A stretch of 64,000 bases of DNA from Smallanthus sonchifolius (lineage: Eukaryota; Streptophyta; Magnoliopsida; Asterales; Asteraceae). The translations under genes and the position numbers were made by a program. Location: the NCBI GenBank assembly GCA_023525975.1, contig CM042029.1, positions 88,394,849 through 88,458,848 on the forward strand. Direction: 5' to 3'. Below the pieces are notes generated by a model. The model did not search any database and was not told where the DNA came from. It saw only the letters and a list, made by a program, of their open reading frames with translations. Shown here piece by piece: positions 23,605-35,835 of this stretch (position 1 is its first letter; each line of letters opens with the position of its first letter).

Positions 23605-25290
23605 TAAATAAGCTACCATTCAAATAGTTCTTCGTGACATAGTTACTACTGATGGTAAATGAACAAATGTCTATCGATTTAACCACAAATTAATACTCTT
23701 TCACGAAGTATTGTGTCGTTTCAACTAAAAATTGTGATGGTTCCCTACGTATATAAATAACATCTTTGGCTTATTTCTAGGACATATTTTTCACAACAGA
23801 AAAAAAAGACAACAATTCTTGTTTTCTTTCTAAATATCCAATTCAGATTTCGAGGATACCATTAAAATACTTTAATCTGATTGTAATCATACATGATTTA
23901 GAAATATATCCAAACAATTTCAATCTACAAAACCTTCGTACATATACTAATATAGATTTGCGTATTGTATTTAGAAATCATTCAGAATCTAAACTAGTTT
24001 GTTAAAACTACCGTTGACCATTTAGTGCAATGGTAGCCCATGAATTCTCTCACAGTGGAAGTATTGGGTTCGAGTTTCACCTGTAGCAATTATTTGGGTT
24101 GAGCCAATGAGTTTTTCCAGTTGTGAGTTTCCTCTTAAATTTAGGGTTCGATCCGGATGGTGGGTAATTGGGCTCAATTCAGATAACATCTATTTTTCAA
24201 GAGGATCTTGATGTGTGATTTCCAAAAAATATTTTTTTGTATTAAAACTAATTTATTAAATGTTAGGTCGTTTTAAAGACGTAGTTACCATTAATAATTA
24301 ATTATTAGGTAATAATAAAGTCCTCATTATGTGGAAGTGAGTCATCCGAAGCATCTTCACATGTCATGTGACCAATGATGATTCATTCACTTAGGTTGAT
24401 TAGTACCCACAATTTTTTTTTTCAACTTAATAAATCACTCTAGAAAAGTCCCTTAATTTTTTTTATTGAAGACCTCATCTTGTTTTAAATATTACATTTG
24501 GTCCTTAACCTTATATTGACAGCCACCCCATTTAAAAAATATTTAATATGTTTCATGGCAATTTTAGAACCACATCGAGCTATAACAAAAAGTATCATGA
24601 AAGAAACATATCACGAGCGAGAACATATCACGGGCGATCACATCCTACTTTGAAATTAAAAAATCGTAAAAATATATACTAATACCAAACTAAATTATTT
24701 AAACATAAAAATTGTTTGTTTTTATATAAATCTCACATAGAATAACTTCTATTATTTATATTAAAGATAGTTTTGATTAAAATCGTATAAAAAGTAAGGA
24801 AACATCATTATAAGTTCTTTTATGCAACACTATTTGATTGATTTTAAATCAAATTCCCTATCTAGTGGCATTATTTAATTGGTTTGAATTTAGTTTGTTT
24901 ACAAGATTAGATATTTCTTTTTACATATTTCATCATATTTAATCGTTTTTATCTCTTATGCCATACAAGGGTATATAATATTAAATACATCAAAAAATTT
25001 TATTTAACCTAAACACGGTGAAGTTGGGTATTTTCATTGCAAAATAAAATCCCAAAAGCATGAAGGTTAAAAAAGCCAAAAGAAAACATGAAAAAAATAA
25101 CAAAATTTGTCTCAAAGGGTATCTTTGTCTTTCTCCTTTATCACCACCATCAAACCGTCGTGAGCCATGACACCCCACCACCAACTTCTATACAAAAATA
25201 ACCCAACTTTTTCCCGATTTACCCCTCCCTTCATTTATTGTTATCAGAGAGGGTAATTATGTAATTTCACAATTATTTTATAAAATTTGG
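23605..25290. other. AT-rich intergenic DNA with one SINE and one dispersed repeat
   Basis: Mostly low-complexity AT sequence. It holds the SINE at 24009-24230 and a dispersed segment at 24305-24551 that recurs at 34800-35040. The part nearest 25291 should be the 3'UTR and downstream region of the FLZ gene. No other gene seen. Confidence 0.5.
24009..24230 (+). mobile_element. tRNA-derived SINE
   Basis: Box A-like TTTAGTGCAATGGTAGCC and box B-like GGGTTCGAGTTTC, then TTTTTCCAGTTGTGAGTTTCC and a downstream A/T-rich tail. Same general architecture as the other SINEs in the window but a different sequence family. Confidence 0.6.
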
Positions 25291-26469
25291 CTAATTGGAA
25301 GCAACAAGAGTCCCAGTTTGCACAGCTGCAGGTTTCTTGGAAGTCTCTTTTGATTTCTTGGATGCAAGCTTCCATCTCCTCTCTCTTGCTTCATCATTCT
25401 CAATCTGTTCTTGCCTGCACTCTTCACTACAATATGGGGTGTTTCCTCTGTCACAAATTACAAAAATACCCTTCAGAATCTTGAAAGTACAAATCTTGAT
25501 GCATAAAGTACAAGTCTTGATGCATGGGTTTCTAAAAAAGATTAGTCCTTAATGTTGATCCAGGTTCAATGAATATAGTCCTATATAGAGATGCATATAT
25601 AACCACTTCCAAAGTGGCCTAGTGGTAAGGAGGTTTGGAAAGCCAGGTTCAATCCTTCACAGTCTTTACTTTGGGGGTGGCCAGCCCATGTCAATGATCG
25701 GGGAATGCAAGGTCAATGATTTGAGCAAAAAAACGGGGCAGAGATAGCAGTTCGAACCCACATCTTGACCTTGGTTGAAAATCGTGATCCGATTGCCCCC
25801 TGCGATATTCTTGGACGTGGGTGTCGCAGGCCGGTTAACGAGTCCGGAAAAACTCGTTATATATAAGTACATCTCCCTATGCATAAAGTGCAACCCTTTA
25901 TGAGTTTGTAAAAAAAAACTATTTTGGTTAATTATTTTGTTTTATTATAAAAAAGTATCAAGATCATTACCAAAATCCACATGATACAAAGTTACAAACT
26001 ATGCACCATGTACAACCCTTAATGCATAAAGTACAACCCTTTATGAGTTTCTTTAAAAAAACTACTTTGGTTAATTATTTTCTTTTATTAAACCAAAATA
26101 CTCATTATAGATCATTACCAAAATCCAACATGATGCAAACTATATATAAAGTGCAACCCTTTGGGTGTTTGTTAAGAAAAACTATTTTGTTTTATTATAC
26201 CAAAATATTCATTGAAGATCATTACCAAAATCCACATGATACAAACTATGCACCATGTACAACCCTTATTGCATGATCTTTATATTGATTTCAAAGATAA
26301 TTTGTCAAGGTACAAGTCAATGATGCACATATTGTAAAAAAGAAACTTTGATTTTATACCTATACATGAATATGTCACTGTTATGACCCAACGGTTTAGA
26401 GCAAAGAGTACAAGCTTCAAGATAATGGGGCTCTTCACTCCCGGCGTAGAATAGCGCATCATAACTCAT
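25291..26469 (-). CDS. FLZ-type (FCS-like) zinc-finger protein, 88 aa
   Basis: Exon 1 is 26469-26360 and exon 2 is 25447-25291, joined through a canonical GT-AG intron of 912 bp that splits the Arg37 codon as AG|A. The 88-residue product has the FLZ finger: Cys20 and Cys23 in ACTLC, then DIFMYRGNTPYCSEEC with Cys43 and Cys47, followed by the basic helix RQEQIENDEARERRWKLA. It ends in a short Ser/Lys tail (GTLVASN). FLZ proteins are small plant adaptors that bind SnRK1 kinase subunits in energy and stress signalling; that role comes from the family, not from this sequence. The intron sits between the two halves of the finger, as I remember for FLZ genes. Length suits the short FLZ subgroup. 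The start ATG at 26467-26469 is the only plausible one. The intron holds a SINE head and a tandem array. Confidence 0.9.
25612..25740 (+). mobile_element. SINE head within the FLZ intron
   Basis: Box A-like GTGGCCTAGTGGTAAGG (near 25614) and box B-like AGGTTCAATCC (near 25645) stand about 30 bp apart, as in tRNA-derived SINEs. The 3' boundary is unclear. It is antisense to the FLZ gene. Confidence 0.5.
25881..26275. repeat. Imperfect tandem array, about 120-143 bp units, in the FLZ intron
   Basis: Three units begin near 25881, 26024 and 26144 with ATAAAGTxCAACCCTTT, continue through a run of A and TTATTxxAxxAAA, and end with GATCATTACCAAAATCCA. The units differ by small indels. No coding role is evident. 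Confidence 0.75.
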
Positions 26470-26880
26470 TGTGATTTGTGTGTGTGATCTCAAAAGAGAT
26501 GTTGGTGGTTGCTAATATGAGCGGGGGTGTTTAGGTTAATGATCGAGGGATTGTAGGAAGGAACTATTGCTGCGGAGAAACGATGATTTATAGACTTTTG
26601 AAGAGAGGAGTTTGGGATTGGGTGCGAAACAGAGCATGTGAGATATGTGGTCTTAGTTTATGGATTGACGACACGTGTTGGTGTGAGTGGGTCCACCGGG
26701 TTCTAGAATGGCCCGTCAAGCAGGGGATTAAAACTGGTTTGCAATACAACTTTCTCGTCTCAAAATCCAAGGGGCCTGAACCTATGCCAAAACATTTTTT
26801 TTATTATTATTTAAGGAAAATGGCCCTAAAAAACATCATAGGATTTCAAAATATTATTTAAAAAATTATAATATATTTTA
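26470..26880. promoter_or_regulatory. Upstream region of the FLZ gene
   Basis: A 5'UTR with CA runs (minus strand) precedes the ATG. Further upstream (26580-26770) the DNA is moderately GC-rich, with an open frame but no recognisable domain. A Harbinger element begins at 26881 and truncates the view of the native promoter. Confidence 0.4.
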
Positions 26881-27833
26881 GGGTATTTGATAACCACTAT
26901 GTGGTATGTGAGGCATCACCTTTGGTAAGGAGTATACCTTGTCATTACTTTATTAATTGGACGCCACATCAGCAGTTAGAAAAGTGATGGGCAAGTAATG
27001 GTGCAACGGAAATACTCCTCTCCATCACCTTGCCATCACTTTGTCACATCATCAACACATTTTTTTTTTCAAATAATAATATTAAAATTATAAAAATAAA
27101 TATAACATATAATAAAAATTAAAAACATACAATTTAAAAATTAAAAACATACAATAAAATTACTGAAGCGATCGTTCGTAAACATGCTCAATCAAATCCG
27201 CCGTCAGTTGATTATGAATTGTTCGATCACGTATCTCTAATAGGTTAACGGTTTTTGCGTCGATATCAAGTTCTACAATAGGCGGCACTTCTTCGTCGGG
27301 ATTGTATTGGCAAATTGCAACTCCGTCATCCTCTAGAATCATGTTATGTATGATAACGCACGCGTACATGATGTGTCTCATTCGCTTTTGAGACCAAATA
27401 CGCGAGGTCGGAAAATGATATGCCACTTGTTCTTCAAAAGAGCAAACGCACGTTCGACGTCTTTTCTCGCCGACTCATGCGCCACTTTGTAGGTTTGACG
27501 TCTTATGCCTTCGGGATAAGTAAAAGACTTTACAATCGTGGTGTAGTCGGGATAAATTCCATCCGCAAGATAATAACGTGTGTGAAAATGATGGAAATGG
27601 GATGGGTTTTATAAAGTGTGTGATGGTTTAATTTTTTTTTTGAATAATCCGGCCCCAACGGTCATATTGACCAGTCAACGTCTCTCTCTCTGGTTTACCC
27701 CGTCACTTTTCCGACGCGCATAACCCACGCCTCGGTCACGCCGACCAAGGGGGCGGTGTGCCCTTGGTCACGACGTGACTTTCGCCCTCCACGTCACCCA
27801 CGACGTGAAATATCCCAACCATACCGGACGCCC
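26881..27833 (-). mobile_element. Deletion-derivative PIF/Harbinger element
   Basis: Flanked by TTA on both sides (26878-26880 and 27834-27836), with ends GGGTATTTGATAACC and, inverted, GGGCGTCCGGTATGG. Only about 1 kb remains of what is normally a several-kb element. It holds the 3' part of the transposase and no second (Myb-like) gene. Expression would run leftwards. Confidence 0.75.
27160..27590 (-). pseudogene. Harbinger transposase (ALP1-like DDE) C-terminal fragment, frameshifted
   Basis: Two minus-strand frames continue each other. 27590-27427 encodes YLADGIYPDYTTIVKSF and ARKDVERAFALLKNKW. 27426-27160 encodes the stretch with RHIMYACVIIHNMILED and the C-terminus ending VYERSLQ. These match the end of the DDE_Tnp_4 domain of PIF/Harbinger transposases (relatives of plant ALP1). 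A small indel near 27420 shifts the frame, and the N-terminal two thirds with the first catalytic Asp are gone, so it is inactive. Confidence 0.85.
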
Positions 27834-28912
27834 TTAGGGGTGGTTGAGTCAGCAAGAATACTGTATGATATTGTTTTTTAGAGAAACATATTGGTTATTG
27901 TGTTAAACACGTCAGGTCATTTTGTATAATGTCAAGTCTGGTCATTGTGTCTAACGTCAGATCATTGTGTTGTGTCAAATATTTTTCATCATTGTATTTT
28001 ACGTTTTAGATAATTTCGTGTTATTTTTGTCACTATTTTTTATGTATTAGTGATAAAAAATATTTGATACAATGACTTGACATTAGATACAGTGACCTGA
28101 CATTAGAAATATCTGACATTAGACACAATGATTAAAAATATTTGACATTAGACACAATTATGAAAAATATTTGACACAATGACTTGACATTAGCCACAAT
28201 TACTTAATATTAGACACAATGACGAGAAATAATCATAATGAGCTGGAAAACGTAATTTTTTTGTTTTTATATATAACAACACTATACTCGTTTTTATGGT
28301 GTAATTTTTTAAAAAAAAATAATGTCGTATGTAAAAGTTATGAACATTTACAAAAAGAGGGGAACTTGATAAAAAGTCAACAAAAGTGGTAATGACTAAA
28401 ATACATTTACAACAACTTTTTCTACTAAAATTTAATCTCAACCATTAAAAATGTATTAAATGACCCTAAATCTTTCTCACCCTTTTTGAATTTAATTTTT
28501 TTTAACATAATCCTATAAACATGATAAAATAACGAATCAACTTTGAAGTGTTTTTTGTTACGAAGTTTTATACAAATTGTATAAACTTAATAGTAAATAA
28601 AAATGATAAATTTAGGTGTTTATTTTTTTTAAAAGGTAAGTAATTGTAGTTAGTTAATTAATTCTTTTGTACCAACTTGATTATTCTTATTATGTGTATT
28701 TTCTTAATCTTTGAACAGGCAAAAACTAGCATTATAAACTAAGTTTAAAGATCAAGCCCTGTGAATAGTTAGTTAGGGACTTTCTGATTGACGGGTGTAA
28801 TTTTTTTTTTAATTTCAGTTTCAACCTTATACTATATATAAATTTATACTTTTAGCTAGCATTATAATATAATCCACTAAGAAGTACACCTGATTACATT
28901 TTATTATGTATA
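27834..28912. other. Intergenic, including an imperfect inverted repeat at 27888-28225
   Basis: From 27888 to 28225 phrases such as CATTGTGTCTAACGTCAG and, inverted, CTGACATTAGACACAATGA recur several times on both arms. This suggests an old foldback element with internally repeated arms. The remainder to 28912 is AT-rich with nothing recognised. Confidence 0.45.
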
Positions 28913-29713
28913 CTAGTTTAGATCCCGTGTCTACACACGGATTGAAATACATCAATAAATAAAAAAATTAAATCTTTATGTATATATGTTACATGTGTAA
29001 AAATTTATTACATCTATACATACTAATAAATAAAGGTTTTGGGGTGCCACATGTCACTCTCTCATGCCTTCTCATATTGGTTTTCCCGCCTCTCTCTCCT
29101 AATAAATGCACCACTATCTTATTAAATAATAATGATATTATAAATATATTATTAAAAAAGAATAATAATTATATTAAATAAAAATATATAATAAGAATTC
29201 AAAATATAACTAATTAAAGAAAAATACTAATTTGTTATATACACACACATTTCCACCTGATATATCTCGAGACTATCATAATATTCTGACAAGTTATGAC
29301 GTATTTATAAATTTATAAGTTTAACTTTTTTTAATATACAATCTCGTGTAATACACGGGATTCTAACCTAGTATAGTAATGATAGAAAACAAATTCAAAA
29401 TATGTAACAATTAATATATAACTGGGTTTCAAAAATACGTTAATTACTATTTTTTTAATATAATTTGACTTTTATTTACTTTTTGATTGAAAATAAAAGT
29501 TATATAATTAAATTTTAAAGTTTCTTATTATAAGAGATAATTTAAAATAAATGTGTTTTATTAGTATAATTAGTATTTTTTTTTTTAAATATATATTATT
29601 ATAAAATAATAGGAGTGCATTAAATAGGAGAGAGAGACGGAAAAAAAATGATGAGAATGAATATGGAGGCGACACGTGACATGCAAAAACCTTTATTTAT
29701 TATATAGTATAGA
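28913..29713 (-). mobile_element. Non-autonomous Helitron interrupted by a second Helitron
   Basis: Read on minus, it starts TCTATACTATATAATAAATA at 29713 and ends with the hairpin CCGTGTGTAGACACGG and CTAG at 28913, followed by T, with A before the start. Removing the inner element (29013-29371) leaves about 442 bp, close to the 414-bp relative at 22346. Shared 5' text: CACGTGTCGCC and ATTCATTCTCATC. Confidence 0.8.
29013..29371 (+). mobile_element. Inner non-autonomous Helitron (359 bp), opposite orientation
   Basis: Starts TCTATACATACTAATAAATA, has a 3' hairpin CGTGTAATACACG, and ends CTAG before T. The flanking bases are A (29012) and T (29372). It lies inside the minus-strand Helitron 28913-29713 and belongs to the same broad family. 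Confidence 0.8.
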
Positions 29714-31671
29714 TATGTTGATATGTTCATTGCGTTTTATTGTTTCTTCGTCACATTTATAATGCGTTCATACCACTAAGAAAAAAAATGGCTAGATTCC
29801 TTTTATACGCATAATTAATTACACATAAAATCTGGTGACTAGCGTGCCCAAAATATAGATCGCCAACGCATCACCCCCTAACAATAAATTATAATTAATT
29901 GCACAATAAATAAGTTACCCTTCATTAAACAAGACATATGTATACTGTGACGTTTTTCTGTTTTTATTGTTGGTAAATATACAATTATGTTTTATATAAT
30001 TGCATAAAAAATTAAATATTTCTTTTATTTAAATATATACGTAATCGGACGTTGCAGTTTTGAAGGGCGGTGAAAGTATTTTTCAATCTCCATCCTCGAA
30101 TTGACTGTATTTTTTATACTTGTACTACATGCATTAAAAACTTGTACGTCAAGCGCTTTTGCACTTTAATGGCATGACCTTGTTAAGTCCACAGTCACAC
30201 ATTTGATATGGCAATGTTGTAATTATCGCTAGTTAAGGGATCTAAAGTTGTAAATAGGTTCCAAAACTGCGCCAACAGGGATGGATGGACGTCCAGTTAG
30301 GTATGAATAACCAATTAATCATGAATCATCTATTCTTCTATAAATAGTATAAATAATATGTATAATGTTTAATATCAATAAATAATATCATTATTGTTGA
30401 GATTTATTTGGAAACCACGGCCCGGATAATCATTGTAGGTTTTGGTTTGTTTACAAGATAATTGATCGGTCGAAAATCAAAGGGCTCTTGATTTAGTGAC
30501 ACACAGAGTTTATCACTATCCAAATGATGAGAGTTTAAGTCTCATAAGTGGACAAATGGGTGATTTAGGGGATTTGTGAGTTTGCTCTTCAAAAAAGAAA
30601 ATTTGATCGGCCGAAAAATGAACCGATCACTTTAAGTGAATCAGACAAAATTGGTAGTTAGCAAAGCTGATTAAAATCATTAGATAACATGTTGAACCGA
30701 TACAACTTCAAAGCTGCTAACATGTAGATCGTATAATTATGAAAAGTCCCCAAGAGACATCGTGATGGTAAGGTTATTCCCTTTTATTTAAAAGGTGAAA
30801 GGTTCAAATACAACAAAATGTCAGTATATGTGATTTATAGAAGTAGATTAAGAGACTTTTAATTTTTTTTCTAATTAAAAAACTAAATGTTCAAAATCAC
30901 TTTTTTTTTTTGCGTTTCAAAAATAAAAAAAATTTAGTTGAAAAATTATGAAAAAAAGAAAGGGTCAAAATGTCAAATGTCCACCCTGTCGTTTTCTATA
31001 ATTCTAAATTCTCCCACATAGGGAATGACGAGGCATGGGTCCTACTGCTACGATAAAATTCGAAAACGGCAAAACACCCCCTTCGATTATTCATATGATA
31101 AATGGCGACACTCAGTTTTGTTGACTCGTAGAAAACATGGTCTTTGACAGTAGTTTGATTTTTACAAAGCCATTGTCGACACATCGATTTACGTTTTTAC
31201 GTTCCAAGCTACAGGTCATTTCTTGGCTTTAGTTTACGAGAGAATATTAGACACAAATGTAATTATATAATGTTAGAGGCAGTTTGTGTAAATATAGGGT
31301 CATGTATTTGACCGCATGTAGAAGCAAACAAACATCGACATTCTGATGATTTGGTCATTTGTGCAAGTTAGTAAAAAGTCTAGGCATGTAACCTGTAAAT
31401 ACTAAAAAAACAAGCGTCAGCATTAGGCTGTGTCTTCTACGTCATTGTCTCCCCTGCCCGTGACCCGTCTGCCCGTGAAGGGTAGGAGTGAACAACAAAG
31501 CTTAAAGTGCAATATATTGAACTCGTTTTAAATATGATTTTATATTTTACAAAAATTCACAAAACTAAGTTGGGCCCTTGCATTTATTTATATATATAAC
31601 ACATGTGACATTGGTAACATATCTATTTTTTTAAACTTATTTATCAAATTTTTAATAGTATTAGTAATAAA
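29714..31671. other. AT-rich intergenic DNA
   Basis: No gene is seen. Weak SINE-like patches occur near 30495-30590 (GATTTAGTGAC...GAGTTTAAGTCTC) and 30760-30830 (CATCGTGATGGTAAGG...AGGTTCAAATAC). The rest is low-complexity. Confidence 0.4.
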
Positions 31672-32150
31672 AAGGGATAATTTTACATAATAGTAACCAA
31701 GTTTCTCAAGTGTTCTATTTAAATATCTTAAAGTTTTTTTCCCCTCTAAAGTCACTCAACTTTCAGTAGTTGTTCCAATCCTATGTAATATTTTTATAAA
31801 TATTTAAATTTTTGAATATTAAATGAGATATATGAAACATATATTAATCTTGTTCACTATTCAGCAATAATTTTTTTCTAATTCGACTTATATATAACAA
31901 TTTTGAAACTTATTTATTATTTGATGAACTTTTATTTCTTCACTATTACCTCCTATTTTAAGTTAATTGAATAAAAATTTCACTTATTAGTAACTAATAT
32001 TTATATATATTTCATTTGCCTCATTCAATTTAAAAAAAATTAAACATTTATAAAAATATTACATAAGATTGGAACACTTAATGAAAGTTGAGTGACTTTA
32101 AAAGGACAAAAAAAACTTTGAGGTACCATACTAGAAATATGCAAAAATAA
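31672..32150. mobile_element. Foldback MITE related to the one in VPS3-like intron 4
   Basis: The left part, with AATAGTAACCAAGTTT, AGTGTTC, CAACTTTC and TTCCAATC, is repeated inverted on the right (GATTGGAACACTT, GAAAGTTGAGTGACTTTA). The same ordered motifs occur in the arms of 13852-14699. About 480 bp with an AT-rich centre; ends approximate. Confidence 0.6.
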
Positions 32151-32289
32151 AAAAAAATCAAATATATATTTTAGATTCATGTTTAAGAGTCCTTTTTTGT
32201 TAGCATTTACAAGCATGTTAAATTTAGTTTGTATTTTAGAATCAATTTTAAGAGTTTTCTTTGAACCCAGTGCTTAACTTATCTCCTGC

Positions 32290-32410
32290 AATTGAGTAGG
32301 AGCGGGGAAGGGTCGGATTGCTTCGCGATCTGATGTATCCAACCTTATCATACACTTTATGCATGGGGTTGTTTCTACGGCTTAAACTCGTGACTTCAAG
32401 ATCACAAAAT
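32290..32410 (-). mobile_element. Au/TS-type SINE fragment
   Basis: On minus, CACGAGTTTAAGCCGTAG (box B region) is followed by CATGCATAAAGTGTATGATAAGG and ATCCGACCCTTCCCCGCTCC. This resembles the conserved tail of Au/TS plant SINEs (GACCCTTCCCCGGACCC). The 5' head is missing. Confidence 0.5.
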
Positions 32411-35180
32411 CTGTGGCGAAGCTTGAAGAAAAACGTAGAGGGGCTGGGATTTTTTTTCCTATCGGGGGCCGAAAACTATAAAATTTTCGGCCGAATACGT
32501 ATAAATTAATACCACTAAGCGAAAAATCAGAACCCTCACTAAGTTTCGCCCATGCACAAAATAACAAACTTACCAGTTACTCTAAGAAAATCTTCGATAA
32601 CAGAAAAATGAACTTGTAATGAATCATAGCATTATTAATAATAACTTTTAATGAAGCACCAAATTATTATTTGTAGACAATACATGTCATGGCTTATTAA
32701 TTAGGAACGTTCTGGGCTTCATTTCTGGAACGCTGTCGTTTGCATGACTCATCACCAGTTCAACGGCTAAGATCCAGTTAGTTCATATTCGACGGCTGCT
32801 AAGGACCACATAGATTCCATTATATTATTTAACATCTTTATAAATTATTAAGGCTCTTGATCCTATGTGCTTCATGATTTTCTTCCATTTTACAATGGGT
32901 GATACTATATTATATCCGGTAGCCATATAAATATATAAATAAATGTTATTTTAATAAATTACTTATAATAACATTTTAATATATAAGTCAATAATATTAC
33001 ATCGTCTTTTTTCTTTGTCGTATTTTTTGATTTATATTGGTTTGTTTATGCAGAATTTATATCTAAAAGTATGTAAGTTAATTTTAAACCTAACATATCT
33101 CTATATTTCAAAACTATGTTTATAAAAACTGAGAATCATAGTTTTCAAAATTATATTTAGTAAATGTTTTCTTATAAGATAAAAGATATTAAATCTCACT
33201 AATTCATTCTTCTATTTCATCTTTCTAACAAAAAGATGCATTTTTGATATTGGTACATGACATCATCTCACATTTACGAGAATAATATATATTTTTTTAA
33301 ATAACTATCTCTAGATGTTTAGAATTATGGTTATATGGTTGACGAATAATTTATACATAATAAACAAATAATTGGTTGTCTTATGTGTTACCTAAGCCGA
33401 GTATTTTTTTTTGCTTACCTTTTCTTCGTTACTAACTATTTAATATCTTTACTAGATATTTAATTTTTTATTTATTAATTCTTAAATCTTCATCACTATT
33501 TAATATTTGGTTATAATTCATAAATTTTGATTATTAACTATATAATATGTATTTTATTTTATTAACCCATGTAAAACATGAGTTTTTAATATACTAACTA
33601 GTAACCTTATCTATTATTTTAAAACTTTGTTTGATGTATTAAATTTTAATATAAGAGTGGCGTAAAAATATAAAATTCTAACTTATATCAAATTAGATAT
33701 ACATTAGAAATGAATTATTATTATTATATTTTTTTTCATTTTGTTTGTGTTAAATAGATAATTAAACCACGTTCAAACAAATACCGTTTGGTTCAAACCC
33801 TCTTGCCGATGGTTCTACCGAACTCCATCATGCTTACATATTTATACTATTTTATTCACTTTTAGGGGGCGACTTAACGTATTTATAATTTTTTTTTAAA
33901 TATATAAAAAAAATTTAAAATATAATTTTATAGAGCGTCAAAACGTATAATATTAATGTTTAGAACGAATGTTATTATAGTATCCTCGTAAATAAACCTT
34001 CATAAATAAATATTCAATCATTTTGTTATATCTTCTCATTTCACTTAAGAACACAAAAGTTGATGGATTATCACATATTTTCTGCTTAAAATACATATCA
34101 AAGTTGTTTTTTATCTTCAATTTTTGGGCCAGTTTAGGGCCTAAAGCGGATGCTTTAGTTTCTTGTACTGTGGAGACACCCATGTTCACCCCTACTTTAT
34201 TTACATGTTCGTATTTTGATTTTCAACATTTTTTCATACTACTGATTATGTTATGTTGTTAATTCTAATTTTAAATTATAATGATTTGTTGATAAATAAA
34301 CGCTAAATTTGGACGAGTCACGATTTTTCACGGTTTTATATTTTGGTTATACGTTTTTTTAATCCGACCACTCATTTTTATAAGGATGTAACTTTTTCGT
34401 GATTTCCGAATATACTGTCACGACTTACCCTTTTCTATTTACGTTTTGATATTCAAAACTGTGTCGTGATAACTTAATACCCTTCTCTTTACGTACTTAA
34501 CCACGTCAATGTCACCAACGCAACGCGCAGCCTTCACCACTTAGTTTAAATTAGTATTTCAAAATTACGTTTTAAAATGAAAATATTAATTACATAAAAT
34601 ACATTTACATCACATACAATCTTACACATACACACATATAACACATAAATAAAATACATATAAGTGAATAGTAATGTGAATTCTTATTTAAGTTTTTAGA
34701 GTCAACACCTAAACTAAAATGCAAAAACCGGTGTATTAAAACGAAGTTGAAACTAACATATACAATAAAAAGAAATAATTTATCAATAATAATTAGGTTA
34801 TTAAATTCCTCATTATGTGGAAGTGAGTCATCCCCAATCATCTTCGCCTGCCATGTGACCGATTGATGATTCATTCACTTAGGTTGATTAGTACCAACAA
34901 CTTCTTTTTTTCAACTCAATAATCACTTTAGAAAAGACCATCTTTTTCATTGAAAGAGTTCCATATTTTATTTTAAATATGACATTATGTCCTCATTTTG
35001 AATTGACACCCACCCATTTAATATATTTAATATGTTTACTACATGATCATAATATATTTTTATACATTATTACTAAATGAAATATATATTTGATTTCTTA
35101 ACATTAACAAATGCCAAAGTAGTATCTACTTTCTTCCCCTTATGATTCTAAAAGTGTATAGATTTTGTATGAACTTTGAC
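32411..35180. other. AT-rich intergenic DNA
   Basis: Strongly AT-rich with no gene recognised. A segment at 34800-35040 is a direct relative of 24305-24551 (CCTCATTATGTGGAAGTGAG and GATTCATTCACTTAGGTTGA shared). Short ORFs here have no recognisable domain. Confidence 0.5.
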
Positions 35181-35835
35181 TAAGGCTGTAAACGAACTGA
35201 ACGTTCAGCGAACAGTTCATGAACCGTTTGATGGGAAATTTGTTTACGTTTGTTCGTTTAATAAATGAACGAACATGAACAAGAAATTTTGTTCGATTAA
35301 CAAAATGAACGAACATGAACAGAGGTCTCGTTCGTTCAATTGTGTTCGTGAACGTTCGGTAATCTGTTCGTGAACATTTGGTAAGCTGTTCGTGAACGTT
35401 CGTTTATTTTTGTTCATTTTCGTTTATTTAAGATGTTCATTTATATTTTTGTATAATTTTGTTTTATTTTATCCAAACATTTTATATTCTTTAATTTTTA
35501 AATTTTTTTATTACCTTAACAATTAACTGAGTAAAGTAGGAAACCATATTCTCATTTATACGTCATTTTCTTATCCACTATTACTCGATTAGGGCTTCTA
35601 AGTTCTCAACCCTAAATAATGTAAGCTTCCCTCAATCCTAAATCATGTAAGCATTAGGGTTGACATCAAAAGTCCTAAACAACGCTTCGTTCGGTAACGT
35701 TCGTGAACAAACCCATTTCCTTAATGAACGAACACGAACATAAAATTTCGTTCGGTTAGTGTTCGTGAACAAGTTCAATGCTTAACGAACGAATACGAAC
35801 AAGGCTTCGTTCGGTTCGGTTCGTTTACAGCCCTA
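35181..35835. mobile_element. Non-autonomous hAT element with GGCTGTAAACGAAC ends
   Basis: Ends TAAGGCTGTAAACGAAC and, inverted, TAGGGCTGTAAACGAAC. Flanks ACTTTGAC and CCTTTAAC agree at 6 of 8 bases, consistent with an aged 8-bp hAT duplication. Subterminal regions are packed with CGAAC/GTTCG motifs in both orientations, and the middle is AT-rich with no ORF. A truncated relative starts at 56399. Confidence 0.75.

Noticed and set aside
24990..25184. 64-codon ORF with a hydrophobic stretch just downstream of the FLZ gene
   Set aside because: No homology recognised; it lies in the expected 3' flank and reads as AT-driven hydrophobic residues.
27888..28225. CRISPR-like regular repeats (GACATTAGACACAATGA)
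   Set aside because: Spacing is irregular, units occur in both orientations, and the genome is plant nuclear; it fits a decayed foldback element.
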